A stretch of 64,000 nucleotides of DNA from Lacrimispora xylanolytica (GCF_026723765.1 NZ_CP113524.1:3891001-3955000); one strand, 5' to 3'; shown: positions 47,001 to 57,505, counted from the stretch's first letter. A program made the numbers and translations. Notes: generated by a model not told the origin, from the sequence alone.

Positions 47001-47685
47001 AGTTGCCGGAGTTTCTGAAGGCTTCTACCACTTCCAGACGCTTGATAATTCTTGCACGCTTCTGTCCTGTAGCTTCCTTTAATCCTTTTTTCAGCTCCTC
47101 AGAGTCTTTTTCAAGGTCAATGGATCGTAACAGTTCCAGAATGGCTTCTGCACCCATTCCTACACGGAATGCGCCATGGCCGTATTTCTCTGTCTCTTCA
47201 CGGTATTCCTTCTCAGACAAGACCTGCTTATACTGGAGACCGGTGTTGCCGGCATCCAGTACCACGTAAGATGCGAAATAGAGCACCTTCTCTAAGGTTC
47301 TTGGAGAAATGTCCAGAATGAGACCCATACGGCTTGGTATTCCCTTGAAATACCAGATATGGGAAACAGGGGCAGCAAGCTGGATATGGCCCATACGCTC
47401 TCTACGAACGCTGGCTTTCGTTACTTCCACGCCGCATCGGTCGCAGATAACGCCTTTATACCGAATTTTTTTATATTTACCGCAATGACATTCCCAGTCC
47501 TTGCTCGGTCCAAAGATTCGTTCACAGAACAAACCGTCCTTTTCCGGCTTTAAGGTTCTGTAGTTGATGGTCTCCGGCTTTTTTACCTCGCCGTGGGACC
47601 AATCCAGAATCTTTTCCGGAGAAGCCAGACCGATTTTTATGGCGTCAAACGTCATTGGGTGGTAAGTTTCATTGTTTTCAGGCAT
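44026..47685 (-). CDS. rpoC: DNA-directed RNA polymerase subunit beta'
   Basis: Catalytic subunit. 1219 residues: N-terminal zinc finger ([19 protein letters not shown], about 60-80), the magnesium-binding [12 protein letters not shown] loop near 450, and bridge-helix and trigger-loop region around [24 protein letters not shown]. The acidic C-terminal tail with EDDEILL repeats is unusual but appears family-typical. It follows rpoB by 18 bases. Confidence 0.98.
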   Translation of the reverse strand: MPENNETYHPMTFDAIKIGLASPEKILDWSHGEVKKPETINYRTLKPEKDGLFCERIFGPSKDWECHCGKYKKIRYKGVICDRCGVEVTKASVRRERMGHIQLAAPVSHIWYFKGIPSRMGLILDISPRTLEKVLYFASYVVLDAGNTGLQYKQVLSEKEYREETEKYGHGAFRVGMGAEAILELLRSIDLEKDSEELKKGLKEATGQKRARIIKRLEVVEAFRNSGNLPEWMIMTVVPVIPPDIRPMVQLDGGRFATSDLNDLYRRIINRNNRLARLLELGAPDIIVRNEKRMLQEAVDALIDNGRRGRPVTGPGNRALKSLSDMLKGKQGRFRQNLLGKRVDYSGRSVIVVGPELKIYQCGLPKEMAIELFKPFVMKELVSNGTAHNIKNAKKMVERLQTEVWDVLEDVIKEHPVMLNRAPTLHRLGIQAFEPILVEGKAIKLHPLVCTAFNADFDGDQMAVHLPLSVEAQAECRFLLLSPNNLLKPSDGGPVAVPSQDMVLGIYYLTQERPGAKGEGMVFRSVNEAILAYENQAVTLHSRIKARVTKRMPDGTMKSGVVESTVGRFIFNEIVPQDLGFVDRSIPGNELLMEVDFHVGKKQCKQILEKVINVHGAVQTAETLDDIKAIGYRYSTKAAMTVSISDMTVPESKPKLIAEAQATVDQIAKNFRRGLITEEERYKEVIDTWKVTDDQLTHDLLTGLDKYNNIYMMADSGARGSDKQIKQLAGMRGLMADTTGHTIELPIKSNFREGLDVLEYFISAHGARKGLSDTALRTADSGYLTRRLVDVSQDMIIREIDCCEGKDIPFMEIKAFTDGQETIEGLEERITGRFIAETITDPDTGEVIVKENHMCTPKRASAVMKVLDKMGRNSIKIRNVLTCKSHQGVCAKCYGANMATGQPVQVGEAVGIIAAQSIGEPGTQLTMRTFHTGGVAGGDITQGLPRVEELFEARKPKGLAIIAEFGGVVAIKDTKKKREIIITENETGNSKTYLIPYGSRIKVADGQVLEAGDELTEGSVNPHDILKIKGVRAVQDYMIQEVQRVYRLQGVEINDKHVEMIVRQMLKKIKIEESGDSDVLPGTSMDVLDYNDLNDALLAEGKEPADGKQVMLGITKASLATDSFLSAASFQETTKVLTEAAINGKVDHLIGLKENVIIGKPIPAGTGMKRYRTINLSTDAELEEDDEILLSEDDEILLTDDRFEEADEILSISEDDIEE

Positions 47686-47703
47686 GAGCGGTTCTCCCTT
47701 CTA

Positions 47704-50700
47704 TTATTCTTCGTCTGAATCTTCAATATCTACGTCATCGAAATCCTCAAACGAATCGTCGACCTCTTCAGTCTCCTCTTCTTCACTGACAGCAACCAGT
47801 TCATTATCCTTAAATTCCTGCTTCTGATAACCGTAGTCACCAAAGGACTCCTCATCACGATAATGTCTGTCACCTTCAATAATGGATCTTAAATCCGTCT
47901 CTTCGTAGTCTGTGCTTTCAGCAATCTGAACTTCAGTATTGTCATCACGCAACACTCTTACATCCAGTGCCAGTGACTGAAGCTCTTTTAACAATACCTT
48001 GAAGGATTCCGGAATACCAGGCTCAGGGATGTTCTCACCCTTAATAATGGCTTCGTAAGTCTTAACACGGCCTACTACATCATCGGATTTCACAGTCATG
48101 ATCTCCTGAAGTGTATAAGATGCACCGTATGCCTCAAGAGCCCAAACCTCCATCTCTCCGAAACGCTGTCCGCCGAACTGGGCTTTACCGCCGAGAGGCT
48201 GCTGGGTAACCAGAGAGTATGGTCCTGTAGAACGGGCATGGATCTTATCGTCTACCAGATGGTGAAGCTTCAAGTAGTGCATGTGTCCGATGGTAACAGC
48301 ACTGTCAAAGTATTCTCCGGTACGTCCGTCACGGAGACGTACTTTTCCATCGCGGTTAATCGGAACACCCTTCCATAATTCTCTGTGATCCAGGTGATCA
48401 CCAAGATATTCAATTACGTCAGGCTTTAATGTGTCTTTATATTTATCCTGGAAATCTGACCAGCTCATATTTACATAATCATTAGCCACATCCAGGGTAT
48501 CCATAATGTCGTTCTCGTTTGCACCGTCAAATACCGGGGTGGAAACATTGAAGCCCAAAGCTCTTGCAGCAAGGCTTAAATGGATCTCAAGTACCTGCCC
48601 GATGTTCATACGGGAAGGAACGCCCAGAGGGTTTAATACGATATCAAGAGGACGGCCGTTAGGAAGGAACGGCATATCTTCTACTGGAAGCACGCGGGAA
48701 ACAACACCCTTGTTACCATGACGTCCAGCCATCTTATCGCCCACAGAGATTTTTCTCTTCTGAGCAATGTAGATGCGGACAGTCTCATTCACACCAGGAG
48801 ACAGCTCGTCGCCGTTTTCTCTTGTAAATACTTTTGCATCAACAATGATACCGTAAGCACCGTGAGGTACTTTTAAGGAGGTATCACGAACTTCTCTTGC
48901 CTTCTCACCAAAGATGGCACGAAGCAGTCTTTCTTCTGCAGTCAGCTCAGTCTCTCCCTTTGGAGTTACCTTACCTACCAGGATATCTCCGGCACGGACT
49001 TCTGCACCGATACGGATAATTCCTCTCTCATCAAGGTCTTTTAAAGCGTCCTCGCCGACACCAGGAACGTCACGGGTGATTTCTTCCGGTCCTAACTTGG
49101 TATCACGGGCTTCTGCCTCATATTCCTCGATGTGGACAGAGGTATAAACGTCTTCCTGTACCAGTCTCTCACTTAAGAGAACCGCATCCTCGTAGTTGTA
49201 ACCTTCCCAGGTCATGAATCCGATCAAAGGATTCTTACCGAGAGCGATTTCACCATTCTGGGTAGAAGGTCCGTCAGCAATAACTTCGCCTTTTACCACG
49301 TGGTTGTTCTTAAATACGATTGGCTTCTGGTTGTAACAGTTGGACTGGTTGCTTCTCTTAAACTTAGTCAGGCGGTAAACATCCTTGCCGCCGTCAGAAT
49401 CTCTGCGGATGATGATCTCATTGGAAGCAGACCGTTCAACCACACCAGAGTTTCTTGCAACTACACAAACACCGGAGTCAACAGCTGCCTTTGCTTCCAT
49501 ACCAGTTCCTACTGCAGGAGCATCGGTGGTTAAAAGCGGCACGGCCTGACGCTGCATGTTTGATCCCATGAGGGCACGGTTCGCATCGTCGTTTTCAAGG
49601 AAAGGAATCATGGCTGTCGCTACAGAGAATACCATCTTAGGAGAAACGTCCATTAAGTCAATGTTCTTTCTCTGGAACTCAGATGTTTCCTCGCGGTAAC
49701 GTCCGGAAATGTTCTTATGAATAAAATGACCTTCGTCATCGAGCGGCTCATTCGCCTGAGCTACTACGAAGTTATCTTCCTCATCAGCGGTAAGATAAAC
49801 TACTTCATCGGTAACAATTGGATTCTGAGCATCTGTCTTATCTACCACACGGTATGGAGCCTCTACGAATCCATACTGGTTTACTCTTGCATAGGTAGCA
49901 AGGGAGTTGATCAGACCGATGTTAGGACCTTCAGGTGTCTCGATCGGACACATACGGCCGTAATGGGTATAGTGAACGTCTCGAACCTCGAATCCGGCAC
50001 GGTCTCTGGAAAGACCACCAGGTCCTAAGGCAGACAGACGTCTTTTATGTGTTAATTCTGCAAGTGGGTTATTCTGATCCATAAACTGGGATAACTGGGA
50101 ACTTCCGAAGAATTCCTTAACTGCAGCAGTAACAGGCTTAATATTGATCAGGGACTGTGGTGTAATGCCATCCATGTCCTGAGTGGTCATTCTTTCACGT
50201 ACCACTCTCTCCATTCTGGAAAGACCGATACGGTACTGATTCTGAAGAAGCTCGCCAACCGCACGGATTCTACGGTTTCCTAAGTGGTCAATATCATCTG
50301 CTGTACCCACTTCTTCTTCCAGATGCATATTATAATTTATGGAAGCTAAGATATCTTCTTTCGTAATATGCTTTGGAACCAGCTCATTTAAGTTTCTGTG
50401 AATGGCTTTTTTAAGAGCCTCTTCATCGTCACTGCCAACTTCTGCCAGAATTTTTTCAAGGGCAGGATAGAATACTAATTCTGTAACACCTGCTTCCTTC
50501 GGATCAAAACTAACATGTGCAGATAAATCTACCATTAAGTTAGAAAGTACTTTCTGTTTGCGCTCCACACCTTCCAGCCACACAAAAGGAACAGCTGCAT
50601 TCTGTATCCTTTCAGCAAGCTGCTTGTCTACTGTGGTTCCAGCCTGTGCGAGGATTTCACCAGTTACGGTGTCAATTACATCCTCAGCCAGATCATGACC

Positions 50701-51570
50701 TGTAATACGGTTTTTAAAATGAAGCTTCTTATTGAATTTATATCTTCCGACCTTTGCAAGATCATATCTTCTTGGGTCAAAGAACATACTATTTAACAAA
50801 CTTTCAGCACTATCAACAGATAAAGGTTCACCTGGGCGGATCTTCTTATATAACTCCAATAAGCCATCCTGGTAATTATCAGAAGTGTCTTTACCAAAGC
50901 TGGCTAATAATTTCGGCTCTTCACCGAACAGTTCAATGATCTCTGCATTGGTACCAAAACCAAGTGCACGGATCAGTACGGTGACTGGAACCTTTCTGGT
51001 TCTGTCTACTCGTACGTAGAAGATGTCGTTGGAGTCAGTCTCATACTCCAGCCATGCTCCACGGTTAGGAATTACCGTACAGGCATAAAGTTCCTTACCA
51101 ACCTTGTCGTGTTCGATACCATAATATATACCTGGGGAACGTACCAACTGGCTTACAATAACTCGCTCGGCACCGTTAATTACAAAGGAACCAGTATCTG
51201 TCATAAGTGGAAGATCACCCATGAAGATCTCGTGTTCATTAATTTCATCTTTATCTTTATTGCAAAGTCTTACCTTTACCTTTAAAGGAGCCGCATAGGT
51301 TGCATCTCTTTCCTTGCATTCTTCTATTGTGTACTTGATATCGTCCTTACATAATGTAAAGTCGACAAATTCAAGACTTAAGTGTCCTGCAAAGTCTGCA
51401 ATCGGAGAGATGTCTTCAAAGACTTCCTTCAATCCTTCATCAAGGAACCACTGATAGGAATTCTTTTGAATCTCGATCAGGTTTGGCATCTCAAGCACTT
51501 CTTTTTGTCTTGAGAAACTCATTCTCAGGCTCTTACCGGCTGGGACCGGACGCATTCTGCTTTTCTCCAT
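47704..51570 (-). CDS. rpoB: DNA-directed RNA polymerase subunit beta
   Basis: 1288 residues. The rifampicin-region segment [34 protein letters not shown] has the sensitive-type residues; [10 protein letters not shown] and [26 protein letters not shown] are canonical. Ends in an acidic [25 protein letters not shown]-like tail. ATG 51570 follows AGGGGTG at 8 bases. It has its own promoter; rplJ/rplL are not adjacent. Confidence 0.98.
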   Translation of the reverse strand: MEKSRMRPVPAGKSLRMSFSRQKEVLEMPNLIEIQKNSYQWFLDEGLKEVFEDISPIADFAGHLSLEFVDFTLCKDDIKYTIEECKERDATYAAPLKVKVRLCNKDKDEINEHEIFMGDLPLMTDTGSFVINGAERVIVSQLVRSPGIYYGIEHDKVGKELYACTVIPNRGAWLEYETDSNDIFYVRVDRTRKVPVTVLIRALGFGTNAEIIELFGEEPKLLASFGKDTSDNYQDGLLELYKKIRPGEPLSVDSAESLLNSMFFDPRRYDLAKVGRYKFNKKLHFKNRITGHDLAEDVIDTVTGEILAQAGTTVDKQLAERIQNAAVPFVWLEGVERKQKVLSNLMVDLSAHVSFDPKEAGVTELVFYPALEKILAEVGSDDEEALKKAIHRNLNELVPKHITKEDILASINYNMHLEEEVGTADDIDHLGNRRIRAVGELLQNQYRIGLSRMERVVRERMTTQDMDGITPQSLINIKPVTAAVKEFFGSSQLSQFMDQNNPLAELTHKRRLSALGPGGLSRDRAGFEVRDVHYTHYGRMCPIETPEGPNIGLINSLATYARVNQYGFVEAPYRVVDKTDAQNPIVTDEVVYLTADEEDNFVVAQANEPLDDEGHFIHKNISGRYREETSEFQRKNIDLMDVSPKMVFSVATAMIPFLENDDANRALMGSNMQRQAVPLLTTDAPAVGTGMEAKAAVDSGVCVVARNSGVVERSASNEIIIRRDSDGGKDVYRLTKFKRSNQSNCYNQKPIVFKNNHVVKGEVIADGPSTQNGEIALGKNPLIGFMTWEGYNYEDAVLLSERLVQEDVYTSVHIEEYEAEARDTKLGPEEITRDVPGVGEDALKDLDERGIIRIGAEVRAGDILVGKVTPKGETELTAEERLLRAIFGEKAREVRDTSLKVPHGAYGIIVDAKVFTRENGDELSPGVNETVRIYIAQKRKISVGDKMAGRHGNKGVVSRVLPVEDMPFLPNGRPLDIVLNPLGVPSRMNIGQVLEIHLSLAARALGFNVSTPVFDGANENDIMDTLDVANDYVNMSWSDFQDKYKDTLKPDVIEYLGDHLDHRELWKGVPINRDGKVRLRDGRTGEYFDSAVTIGHMHYLKLHHLVDDKIHARSTGPYSLVTQQPLGGKAQFGGQRFGEMEVWALEAYGASYTLQEIMTVKSDDVVGRVKTYEAIIKGENIPEPGIPESFKVLLKELQSLALDVRVLRDDNTEVQIAESTDYEETDLRSIIEGDRHYRDEESFGDYGYQKQEFKDNELVAVSEEEETEEVDDSFEDFDDVDIEDSDEE

Positions 51571-51660
51571 TGACGTTTCACCCCTGTTTTCTTTCTAATT
51601 GATTCTGTTTGGGCATAAATGTCCCTACAAGGCACACAAAGCCACAATAGTGCACATTCC

Positions 51661-51689
51661 ATAATATCATAGCGTTGTCAAGGTGTCAA
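51661..51689 (-). promoter_or_regulatory. Sigma-A promoter of rpoBC
   Basis: Minus-strand TTGACA (51684-51689), 17-base spacer, TATTAT (51661-51666). A second TTGACA lies inside the spacer. Confidence 0.85.
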
Positions 51690-51700
51690 GCATTTTTTAC

Positions 51701-51729
51701 TTGTATTTTCCAAGAAAACGTGATATACT
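51701..51729 (+). promoter_or_regulatory. Promoter of the small membrane protein gene
   Basis: TTGTAT (51701-51706), 17-base spacer, TATACT (51724-51729); back to back with the rpoB promoter, only 11 bases apart. Confidence 0.7.
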
Positions 51730-51777
51730 ATTACAGATAGGCCCAATTTACAAAAAGAACTATTGGAGGTATTCCCG

Positions 51778-52230
51778 GTGAGCACATTTTTAAACGTATT
51801 AATCGTGATTCTTTTCATCGTAGTTGTGGCATTGGCAGTCCTTTATTTTCTCGGTAAGAAGCTGGAGAAGCGTCAGGTGGAACAGCAGCAGGCATTAGAA
51901 GCTGCGGCACAGACCGTTAACATGCTGGTTATTGATAAGAAGAAGATGAAGCTAAAAGACGCCGGCCTTCCTAAGATTGTGTACGAGCAGACACCAAAGT
52001 ATATGCGCAGAACAAAGCTGCCCATTGTAAAGGCAAAGATCGGACCAAAGGTAATGACGCTGATTGCAGATGCCAAGGTTTTCGAAGTCCTTCCCATTAA
52101 GACAGAAGCAAAGGTTGTGATAAGCGGTATTTACATAACCGAGATCAAGAGCCTTAGAGGTAAAGCAGTTCCTCCAGCTCCAAAGAAGAAGTCATTTTGG
52201 GACAAGTTTAAAAAGAACGACAAAAAGTAA
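51778..52230 (+). CDS. Small single-span membrane protein of unknown function
   Basis: 150 residues. One N-terminal transmembrane helix (about 3-25, LNVLIVILFIVVVALAVLYFLG), a coiled-coil-like KRQVEQQQALEAAAQ segment, then a beta-rich domain with positions such as KIGPKVMTLIADAKVFEVLPIKTEAKVVISGIYI, and a basic tail KKKSFWDKFKKNDKK. Not recognised. The start is GTG 51778 because GGAGG lies 8 bases before; the upstream TTG overlaps that site. Monocistronic: own promoter and terminator. Confidence 0.8.
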   Translation: MSTFLNVLIVILFIVVVALAVLYFLGKKLEKRQVEQQQALEAAAQTVNMLVIDKKKMKLKDAGLPKIVYEQTPKYMRRTKLPIVKAKIGPKVMTLIADAKVFEVLPIKTEAKVVISGIYITEIKSLRGKAVPPAPKKKSFWDKFKKNDKK

Positions 52231-52260
52231 GTGATATCCATCACCGGAATGTTCTGTGGC

Positions 52261-52304
52261 GAATGCCCAGGTTGCGAACAACTTCGCACCTGGGCATTCT
52301 TTGT
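52261..52304 (+). terminator. Terminator of the small membrane protein gene
   Basis: GAATGCCCAGGT.GCGAA / CTTCGCACCTGGGCATTC, followed by TTTGTG; a long stem with a short U-run. Confidence 0.75.
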
Positions 52305-52347
52305 GTGCTTATATACAATAAACTTTTAAAAAGTCTGAAAAATCATC

Positions 52348-52375
52348 TTGACAACGCTTGAATTCATGATATAAT
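52348..52375 (+). promoter_or_regulatory. Sigma-A promoter of the superoxide dismutase gene
   Basis: TTGACA (52348-52353), 16-base spacer, TATAAT (52370-52375). Confidence 0.85.
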
Positions 52376-52461
52376 GAAGCTACAAACAAGTTAGCAATGA
52401 CTAACCAAATAATAAATACTGACATTTGAAAATAAATGATGGAATCGAAAGGAGAACTATT

Positions 52462-53082
52462 ATGTTTAATCAAATTCAATTACCTTATGCGTACGACGCT
52501 TTAGAACCTCATATTGATGCTCTTACAATGGAAACTCATTATTCCAAACATCATGCAGCTTACACAAAAAATCTAAACGATGCAGCTCAAAAAGCTGGAG
52601 TGGCAGATAAGGATATCTCTCTCCTCCTATCTTCCCTTGATAAGATTTCTGATGAAGCCCTAAGAAAAGCCATTCGAAACAACGGCGGAGGTTTTTATAA
52701 CCATAATCTTTATTTCGGAACTATGAGCCCCAACGGTGGCGGCGAACCGGAAGGAGATTTAAAGGCAGCCCTTAATCAGGCATTCGGAAGCTTTTCAGAT
52801 TTTAAAGATAAATTAAGCGGCCTGGCTGCCGGACAGTTTGGATCCGGCTGGGGATGGCTCTCAAGTGACAGAAACGGAAAGCTGATTCTATCCTCCAGTC
52901 CAAATCAGGACAATCCGCTTATGGAAGGAAATGGACACGTTCCAATCCTTGGCATTGACGTTTGGGAACATGCTTATTACTTAAAGTATAAGAACCTAAG
53001 AGCAGATTATATTAAGGCATTCTTTGAAGTCGTTGACTGGAATGCAGTTGCCGCCAATTACGCTAACGTATTAAAAGGTTAA
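52462..53082 (+). CDS. sodA: Superoxide dismutase, Fe/Mn family
   Basis: Dismutates superoxide to peroxide and oxygen in the cytosol. 206 residues; metal ligands in METHYSKHHAAY (His), GGGFYNHNLYF (His) and GIDVWEHAYYLKY (Asp and His). Sequence alone does not tell iron from manganese. ATG 52462 follows AAAGGAG; the longer frame adds 12 residues without a ribosome site. Of interest as an oxygen-defence gene in what is probably an anaerobe. The symbol is conventional, metal not proven. Confidence 0.94.
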   Translation: MFNQIQLPYAYDALEPHIDALTMETHYSKHHAAYTKNLNDAAQKAGVADKDISLLLSSLDKISDEALRKAIRNNGGGFYNHNLYFGTMSPNGGGEPEGDLKAALNQAFGSFSDFKDKLSGLAAGQFGSGWGWLSSDRNGKLILSSSPNQDNPLMEGNGHVPILGIDVWEHAYYLKYKNLRADYIKAFFEVVDWNAVAANYANVLKG

Positions 53083-53141
53083 AAAATAGACTCAATACCA
53101 ATAATCTCAAAAAGTACTCCTCCAAAAATAGCATATAACAC

Positions 53142-53195
53142 ATAAAAAAGATAGGCTCCGGTACAGAAATGATCCGGGCCTATCTTTTTTTATGT
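53142..53195. terminator. Bidirectional terminator between sod and the DUF1934 gene
   Basis: AAAAAAGATAGGC.CCGG / CCGGGCCTATCTTTTTTT, A-run and T-run on opposite sides. Confidence 0.9.
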
Positions 53196-53202
53196 GTTTC
53201 TT

Positions 53203-53649
53203 CTAATTTAATAAGCGTATGTCAGCAGTGGCTTTGGAATGAATATCAAGATCAATGTCGCATTCTGAAATGTGCTGATAATTAATATCCAGTGAATAAG
53301 CTACATGAACTCTTAACCGGTCTTCCTCTTCTATGACCTGGATGTCGTTAGTGCTTATCCCAATCATGAGTTCGCCATAAGGAGTTGCGTAGCATGCAAT
53401 ATTCTTCTTATTTTTTTCAAATGTCATATGAACACTGGAGCTGCCCCGTTTTATAATATCAAGGCCTGATGGACTGACTTTTATGGTGTTTTTAATGACT
53501 CCTTCAAAGCCTTCCTGTATCTCATCGTATAAAACGTAATGGTTTCCATTTTTAAGAAAATAATCTCCAGAAGTAATCATCTCAACCGTATTATTGTCTT
53601 CCTCTGCAATTTGTATCCCGCTGATGCTGATAAGGACATCTCTAGTCAT
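53203..53649 (-). CDS. DUF1934 family protein (YwiB-like)
   Basis: 148 residues, predicted small beta-barrel (calycin-like); MTRDVLISISGIQIAEEDNNTVEMITSGDYF is typical of the family. Function unknown. Third gene of the ddl-murI operon, 11 bases after murI. Confidence 0.82.
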   Translation of the reverse strand: MTRDVLISISGIQIAEEDNNTVEMITSGDYFLKNGNHYVLYDEIQEGFEGVIKNTIKVSPSGLDIIKRGSSSVHMTFEKNKKNIACYATPYGELMIGISTNDIQVIEEEDRLRVHVAYSLDINYQHISECDIDLDIHSKATADIRLLN

Positions 53650-53660
53650 AGTAAACTCCT

Positions 53661-54479
53661 TTAGAACTCTTCAATATTGATCTTCTTCGTCTGTTTTACC
53701 TGGTCAGGAAGAATGGAGGAAGCAAAATTAGTAAACTTCTCTGCCAGATCGCTGACATAAAACCGGTATTTGTCCTGGGAGGATTCATTTTCCTCGTTTA
53801 AGAGCTGGCTCTCGCTTAAAACCTGCTTTAATTCCAGTGCGGTTTCATAAGCCGGATTCACCAGCGTGACCTCAGGTCCCATTACCCGGCCTACGGTGGA
53901 GCGAAGCAAAGGATAATGAGTGCAGCCCAGTACCAGTGTATCAATAAACTTCCCTTTTAATTCAGATAAATACCTGGAAGCGATTTCATCGGTTACCGAA
54001 TCATGAAGGAGCCCTTCTTCTACCAGGGGAACAAATAAGGGGCATGGCTTTCCAATTACCTCAAGGCCGCCTTTCATCTCTTCCATCACCTTGGTATAGA
54101 CTCCGCTTTGTATGGTACCTTCTGTTCCTATGATACCGATCTTTCCATTTCTGGTGGCTTCCACTGCTGTCTTTGCACCTGCATGGATCACTCCGATCAC
54201 AGGAATATCAAGTTCCTTTTCCACGGTCTCAAGAGCGAAGGCTGTGGCAGTGTTGCATGCAATGACAATGGCCTTTACGTCCTGAGTCATTAAGAATCGT
54301 ATGTTTTGTCTCGTGTAGCGGACGATGGTATCTTTTGATTTGGTTCCATAAGGAACTCTTGCCGTATCACCAAAATACACCAGCCGTTCCTCTGGCATCT
54401 GCCTCATAATTTCCCGAACCACTGTAAGTCCGCCTACCCCGGAGTCAAAGACTCCAATGGGTGAATTTCTATCTGCCAT
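53661..54479 (-). CDS. murI: Glutamate racemase
   Basis: Supplies D-glutamate for peptidoglycan. 272 residues; PIGVFDSGVGGLTVVREI at the start, catalytic cysteines in IACNTATA (about 74) and LGCTHYP (about 186). It follows ddl by 12 bases, so two cell-wall precursor enzymes share a transcript. Confidence 0.95.
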   Translation of the reverse strand: MADRNSPIGVFDSGVGGLTVVREIMRQMPEERLVYFGDTARVPYGTKSKDTIVRYTRQNIRFLMTQDVKAIVIACNTATAFALETVEKELDIPVIGVIHAGAKTAVEATRNGKIGIIGTEGTIQSGVYTKVMEEMKGGLEVIGKPCPLFVPLVEEGLLHDSVTDEIASRYLSELKGKFIDTLVLGCTHYPLLRSTVGRVMGPEVTLVNPAYETALELKQVLSESQLLNEENESSQDKYRFYVSDLAEKFTNFASSILPDQVKQTKKINIEEF

Positions 54480-54491
54480 GATACCTCTCCT

Positions 54492-55556
54492 TTAGGACTG
54501 GGAGCGGTCCGCTGCATGCTTTAGTAAGCGGTTCACCAGTTCTTCCTTTGTAATACCTGCATGCTCCCACAGCATCGGATACATGCTGATGGCAGTAAAG
54601 CCAGGCATGGTATTGATCTCATTAAATACCACGGTTCCATCTTCTTTTACAAAGAAATCCACTCTTGCCAGGCCGTAGCCGTCTACTGCCTGGAAGATGG
54701 CCTTTGCTGCGCTTCTGACTGTTTCCGCTGCTCCTTCCGGGAGTGTTGGGTCTACGACTGTTTTTGATTCGGAATTATAATATTTGGCATCAAAATCATA
54801 AAACTCAGCAGCTGCAACGATTTCGCCAACTCCGGAGGCCTCTACCGGAGTGTTGCCTCCGCCAAAGACTGCACATTCGATCTCACGGCCCACAATCATC
54901 TCTTCTACCAGAATCTTGCGGTCATGCTCTCCTGCCAAGATGAGGGCTTCTTTTAATTCTTTTCCATCTTCTGCACGACTTACACCCTTGGAGGAGCCTG
55001 CATTGGATGGCTTTACGAATACGGGATAGGTAAATTTATCTTCCACCTTTTTTACAATCGGGTCTAAATCATGTAATTCATGACGCATCACTGCTATGTA
55101 ATCCGCCTGTCTGACGCCTAAATCCTTGACAATGATCTTCGTATATAATTTATCCATGGACACAGCGGAGGATAAAACGCCACAGCCAACGTAGGGGATA
55201 CCGGAAAGCTCTAACAGACCCTGAATGGTCCCGTCCTCTCCATACAGGCCATGGAGCACAGGAAATACCACATCTGCCCTTACAAGCTCTGTTTTTGCTC
55301 CATCTAATAAAATCACGCTCTTCATGGTAGCATCCGGAGATAACACTGCAGATACACTGCCGTTTTTCCATGATCCGTCCTGAATGGCTTCTACAGAATC
55401 TGTTTTGATCCAGTGACCCTCTTCTGTGATTCCGATCAGAAGAAGATCGTATATTTCTCTATTGATATGGTTAATAACATTGATGACCGACATGCAGGAA
55501 ACTACATGCTCTGAGGACTGGCCGCCAAACAGTACAACCGCATTTTTTTTGCCCAT
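54492..55556 (-). CDS. ddl: D-alanine--D-alanine ligase
   Basis: ATP-grasp enzyme that makes the D-Ala-D-Ala end of peptidoglycan precursors. 354 residues; VLFGGQSSEHVVS (N-terminal), VKPSNAGSSKGVSR (ATP loop), the omega-loop region FYDFDAKYYN with a Tyr at the position that favours D-Ala over D-lactate, and the metal-binding EINTMPGFT. Predicts the ordinary vancomycin-sensitive peptide end. First gene of ddl-murI-DUF1934. Confidence 0.95.
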   Translation of the reverse strand: MGKKNAVVLFGGQSSEHVVSCMSVINVINHINREIYDLLLIGITEEGHWIKTDSVEAIQDGSWKNGSVSAVLSPDATMKSVILLDGAKTELVRADVVFPVLHGLYGEDGTIQGLLELSGIPYVGCGVLSSAVSMDKLYTKIIVKDLGVRQADYIAVMRHELHDLDPIVKKVEDKFTYPVFVKPSNAGSSKGVSRAEDGKELKEALILAGEHDRKILVEEMIVGREIECAVFGGGNTPVEASGVGEIVAAAEFYDFDAKYYNSESKTVVDPTLPEGAAETVRSAAKAIFQAVDGYGLARVDFFVKEDGTVVFNEINTMPGFTAISMYPMLWEHAGITKEELVNRLLKHAADRSQS

Positions 55557-55590
55557 TTTAATCTCCTTACCAATTTCTTGATTTTACAGC

Positions 55591-55619
55591 GTTTATATTA
55601 TAGCACATATGGTTACAAT
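55591..55619 (+). promoter_or_regulatory. Candidate sigma-F promoter of spoIIR
   Basis: GTTTA (55591-55595), 15-base spacer, GGTTACAAT (55611-55619), which fits the forespore consensus GGNNANANT. spoIIR is sigma-F dependent in Bacillus. Confidence 0.6.
55597..55602 (-). promoter_or_regulatory. Extended -10 promoter of ddl
   Basis: Minus-strand TGCTATAAT; lies inside the candidate sigma-F promoter of the divergent spoIIR gene. Confidence 0.6.
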
Positions 55620-55652
55620 TACAAATAGATTCCATAAAAAAGGAGAAGCCCA

Positions 55653-56303
55653 ATGAAACAGAAACGTGATTTATTCTTATGTATTACATGCTTATTGCTT
55701 GCACTTTTATTTTCCATGTCAGAGGAAAGAAACGCAGAGGAAGCCATGGCCGCCCGGATCGCACCTGAAATTTTAAGGTTTCACGTCCTGGCAAACAGTG
55801 ACAGTACGGAAGATCAGAATTTAAAATTGAAGGTTCGCACCATGCTCTTAAACACAATATATGAGGAAATGGGAGAAAATGCATCTTTAGAAGAAACAAA
55901 AAAATACGTCAGATCCCATAAGGACCGACTGGAGAAAAAAGCAGAAACGTACATGAAGACTCTGGGATATGATTATCCCGCACATATGGAACTGGCCACA
56001 ACTTATTTTCCTACCAAGACCTACGGCGATATGGTATTCCCATGCGGAAACTATGAAGCGGTCAGGGTAAAAATAGGCGAAGGCAAAGGACGCAACTGGT
56101 GGTGTGTCCTTTATCCTCCGCTCTGTTTTGTGGATTCGTCCTATGCGGTTGTTCCCGATACCTCCAAAGAGATTCTAAGAGAATCCTTAGATCCATCGGA
56201 TTATTTAAAATTAAACAAGGATAATACGAAAATACATGTGAAGTTAAAGCTTGCTGAACTTTTGTTAGATAAGGAAGAACCTACTGATTCCCAGAATCAA
56301 TAA
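55653..56303 (+). CDS. spoIIR: Stage II sporulation protein R
   Basis: Forespore-secreted signal that triggers SpoIIGA to process pro-sigma-E in the mother cell. 216 residues; N-terminal signal/anchor (LFLCITCLLLALLF), then the family signatures ILRFHVLANSDSTEDQNLKLKVR and NWWCVLYPPLCFVD. AAAGGAG before ATG 55653. Its last 23 bases overlap the convergent TolC-like gene. Shows that the organism is a spore-former or descends from one. Confidence 0.93.
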   Translation: MKQKRDLFLCITCLLLALLFSMSEERNAEEAMAARIAPEILRFHVLANSDSTEDQNLKLKVRTMLLNTIYEEMGENASLEETKKYVRSHKDRLEKKAETYMKTLGYDYPAHMELATTYFPTKTYGDMVFPCGNYEAVRVKIGEGKGRNWWCVLYPPLCFVDSSYAVVPDTSKEILRESLDPSDYLKLNKDNTKIHVKLKLAELLLDKEEPTDSQNQ

Positions 56304-57501
56304 TAACTCCTTTTACTGCCCACTGATATGTGGTGTATGCCTGATAAAGTTCCGAGTATGCGCTTTCTTTCGCGCCCTCTGTCTGCAAATAACCCATCTG
56401 GGTCTGAAGGTATGTAATTTTACTCAGCATACCCATCTGGAAGGAGCGCTCGGCTTTCCCTTTATCAAGGCCTGCCTTCTCAAAGGAAGTGAGAGCTGCT
56501 TCATAGGCTGTTTTGGCCTGCTTTAGATTTTGATAGAAGGACTGCATGGTGACTGCCACATTTTGCTCTCCTTCTGATACATCTGCCTGCTTTTGTGCGA
56601 TACCAACGGTGGTCTTATTGGAATTGGTCCTGCGGGTTTTGATAAGTTCATAATTATTACCAATGGCCTTTGCTGTATCGGCTTCCAGATCAATAGCAGT
56701 GATTTGCTGCATATCCAGTTCCGGAAGACCTCCAATCTCAGGAGATGCATCTGCGGAGTAACCGGTCATCAGACCCAGGGAACGACGAAGGCCATCAACC
56801 GTATGATTCAGGCTTAGCAGAGAGGATTGGGCGGAAAGCAGTTCCTTTTTCGCGGACAGCACATCCGTTTGTGTTGCTGTTCCGATTGTAAGACCTAATT
56901 GCTGTGCCTCATAAGCAGAATTACTTAGTTCCGTTGCCTTTTGAAGCAGTGCCTGGTTTGCGACCGCACTGTTGTATCCTATCATGATCTGGTCAGCATA
57001 ATACTCATATTTCCTTGAGGCCTCGGTAATTCCAGAATTGATGGCTGAATTAGGCTGTTTGAGCTTTTTAATGGTCCTTTGCATCTTTTCCGTATTGGAC
57101 TTGATTCCCTTTACCGTCCCCTCCAGAATCTGATACATAGGGATTCCATTTTCATCGGTCACTCCAGTCGGCTTTAGTGCTTTGGCTTGATCTTCAAGAT
57201 TCTTTATGTTATCCTTCATCTCTATCCCTGTCAGCTCACCATAAACATACTCAAGATTTTCCACATTAGCATTGATTGAGTTCACCAGATTCTGCAAATC
57301 AGGATTATAATATCTTACCAGATTAGAGAGTTCTTCAAATTCAATGGTATTATCATTTAACCCATTCCACTGCTCTGCAGTTATCCCTTCTGGAATCGGT
57401 TTCTCTGCCTGACCAGGTCCAACAGCACCATAGGCTGGAAGAACCGATGAAGCAGTAAGCAGTGCGGCCAGACAAATTGGCCAAACTTTATTATTTCTCA
57501 T
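56281..57501 (-). CDS. TolC-family protein 2
   Basis: 406 residues: signal peptide (VWPICLAALLTASSVLPAYGA), a leading conserved region (ITAEQWNGLNDNTIEFEELSNLVRYYNPDLQN), and two long helical, coiled-coil repeats (about 90-240, 260-400), as in TolC/OEP proteins. In diderms such proteins form outer-membrane ducts; the role in a monoderm is unclear. ATG 57501 follows GGAGG; it begins 4 bases after the stop of TolC-like 1. Paralogous to that gene, so a tandem duplication. Confidence 0.82.
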   Translation of the reverse strand: MRNNKVWPICLAALLTASSVLPAYGAVGPGQAEKPIPEGITAEQWNGLNDNTIEFEELSNLVRYYNPDLQNLVNSINANVENLEYVYGELTGIEMKDNIKNLEDQAKALKPTGVTDENGIPMYQILEGTVKGIKSNTEKMQRTIKKLKQPNSAINSGITEASRKYEYYADQIMIGYNSAVANQALLQKATELSNSAYEAQQLGLTIGTATQTDVLSAKKELLSAQSSLLSLNHTVDGLRRSLGLMTGYSADASPEIGGLPELDMQQITAIDLEADTAKAIGNNYELIKTRRTNSNKTTVGIAQKQADVSEGEQNVAVTMQSFYQNLKQAKTAYEAALTSFEKAGLDKGKAERSFQMGMLSKITYLQTQMGYLQTEGAKESAYSELYQAYTTYQWAVKGVIIDSGNQ

Positions 57502-57505
57502 TGTA

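Noticed and set aside
44026-51570. Resistance-type changes in rpoB or split rpoBC
   Set aside because: The rifampicin region reads as the sensitive form and both subunits are full length and separate.
54492-55556. Vancomycin-type D-Ala:D-lactate ligase
   Set aside because: The omega-loop DAKY tyrosine and lack of vanH/vanX neighbours fit an ordinary Ddl.
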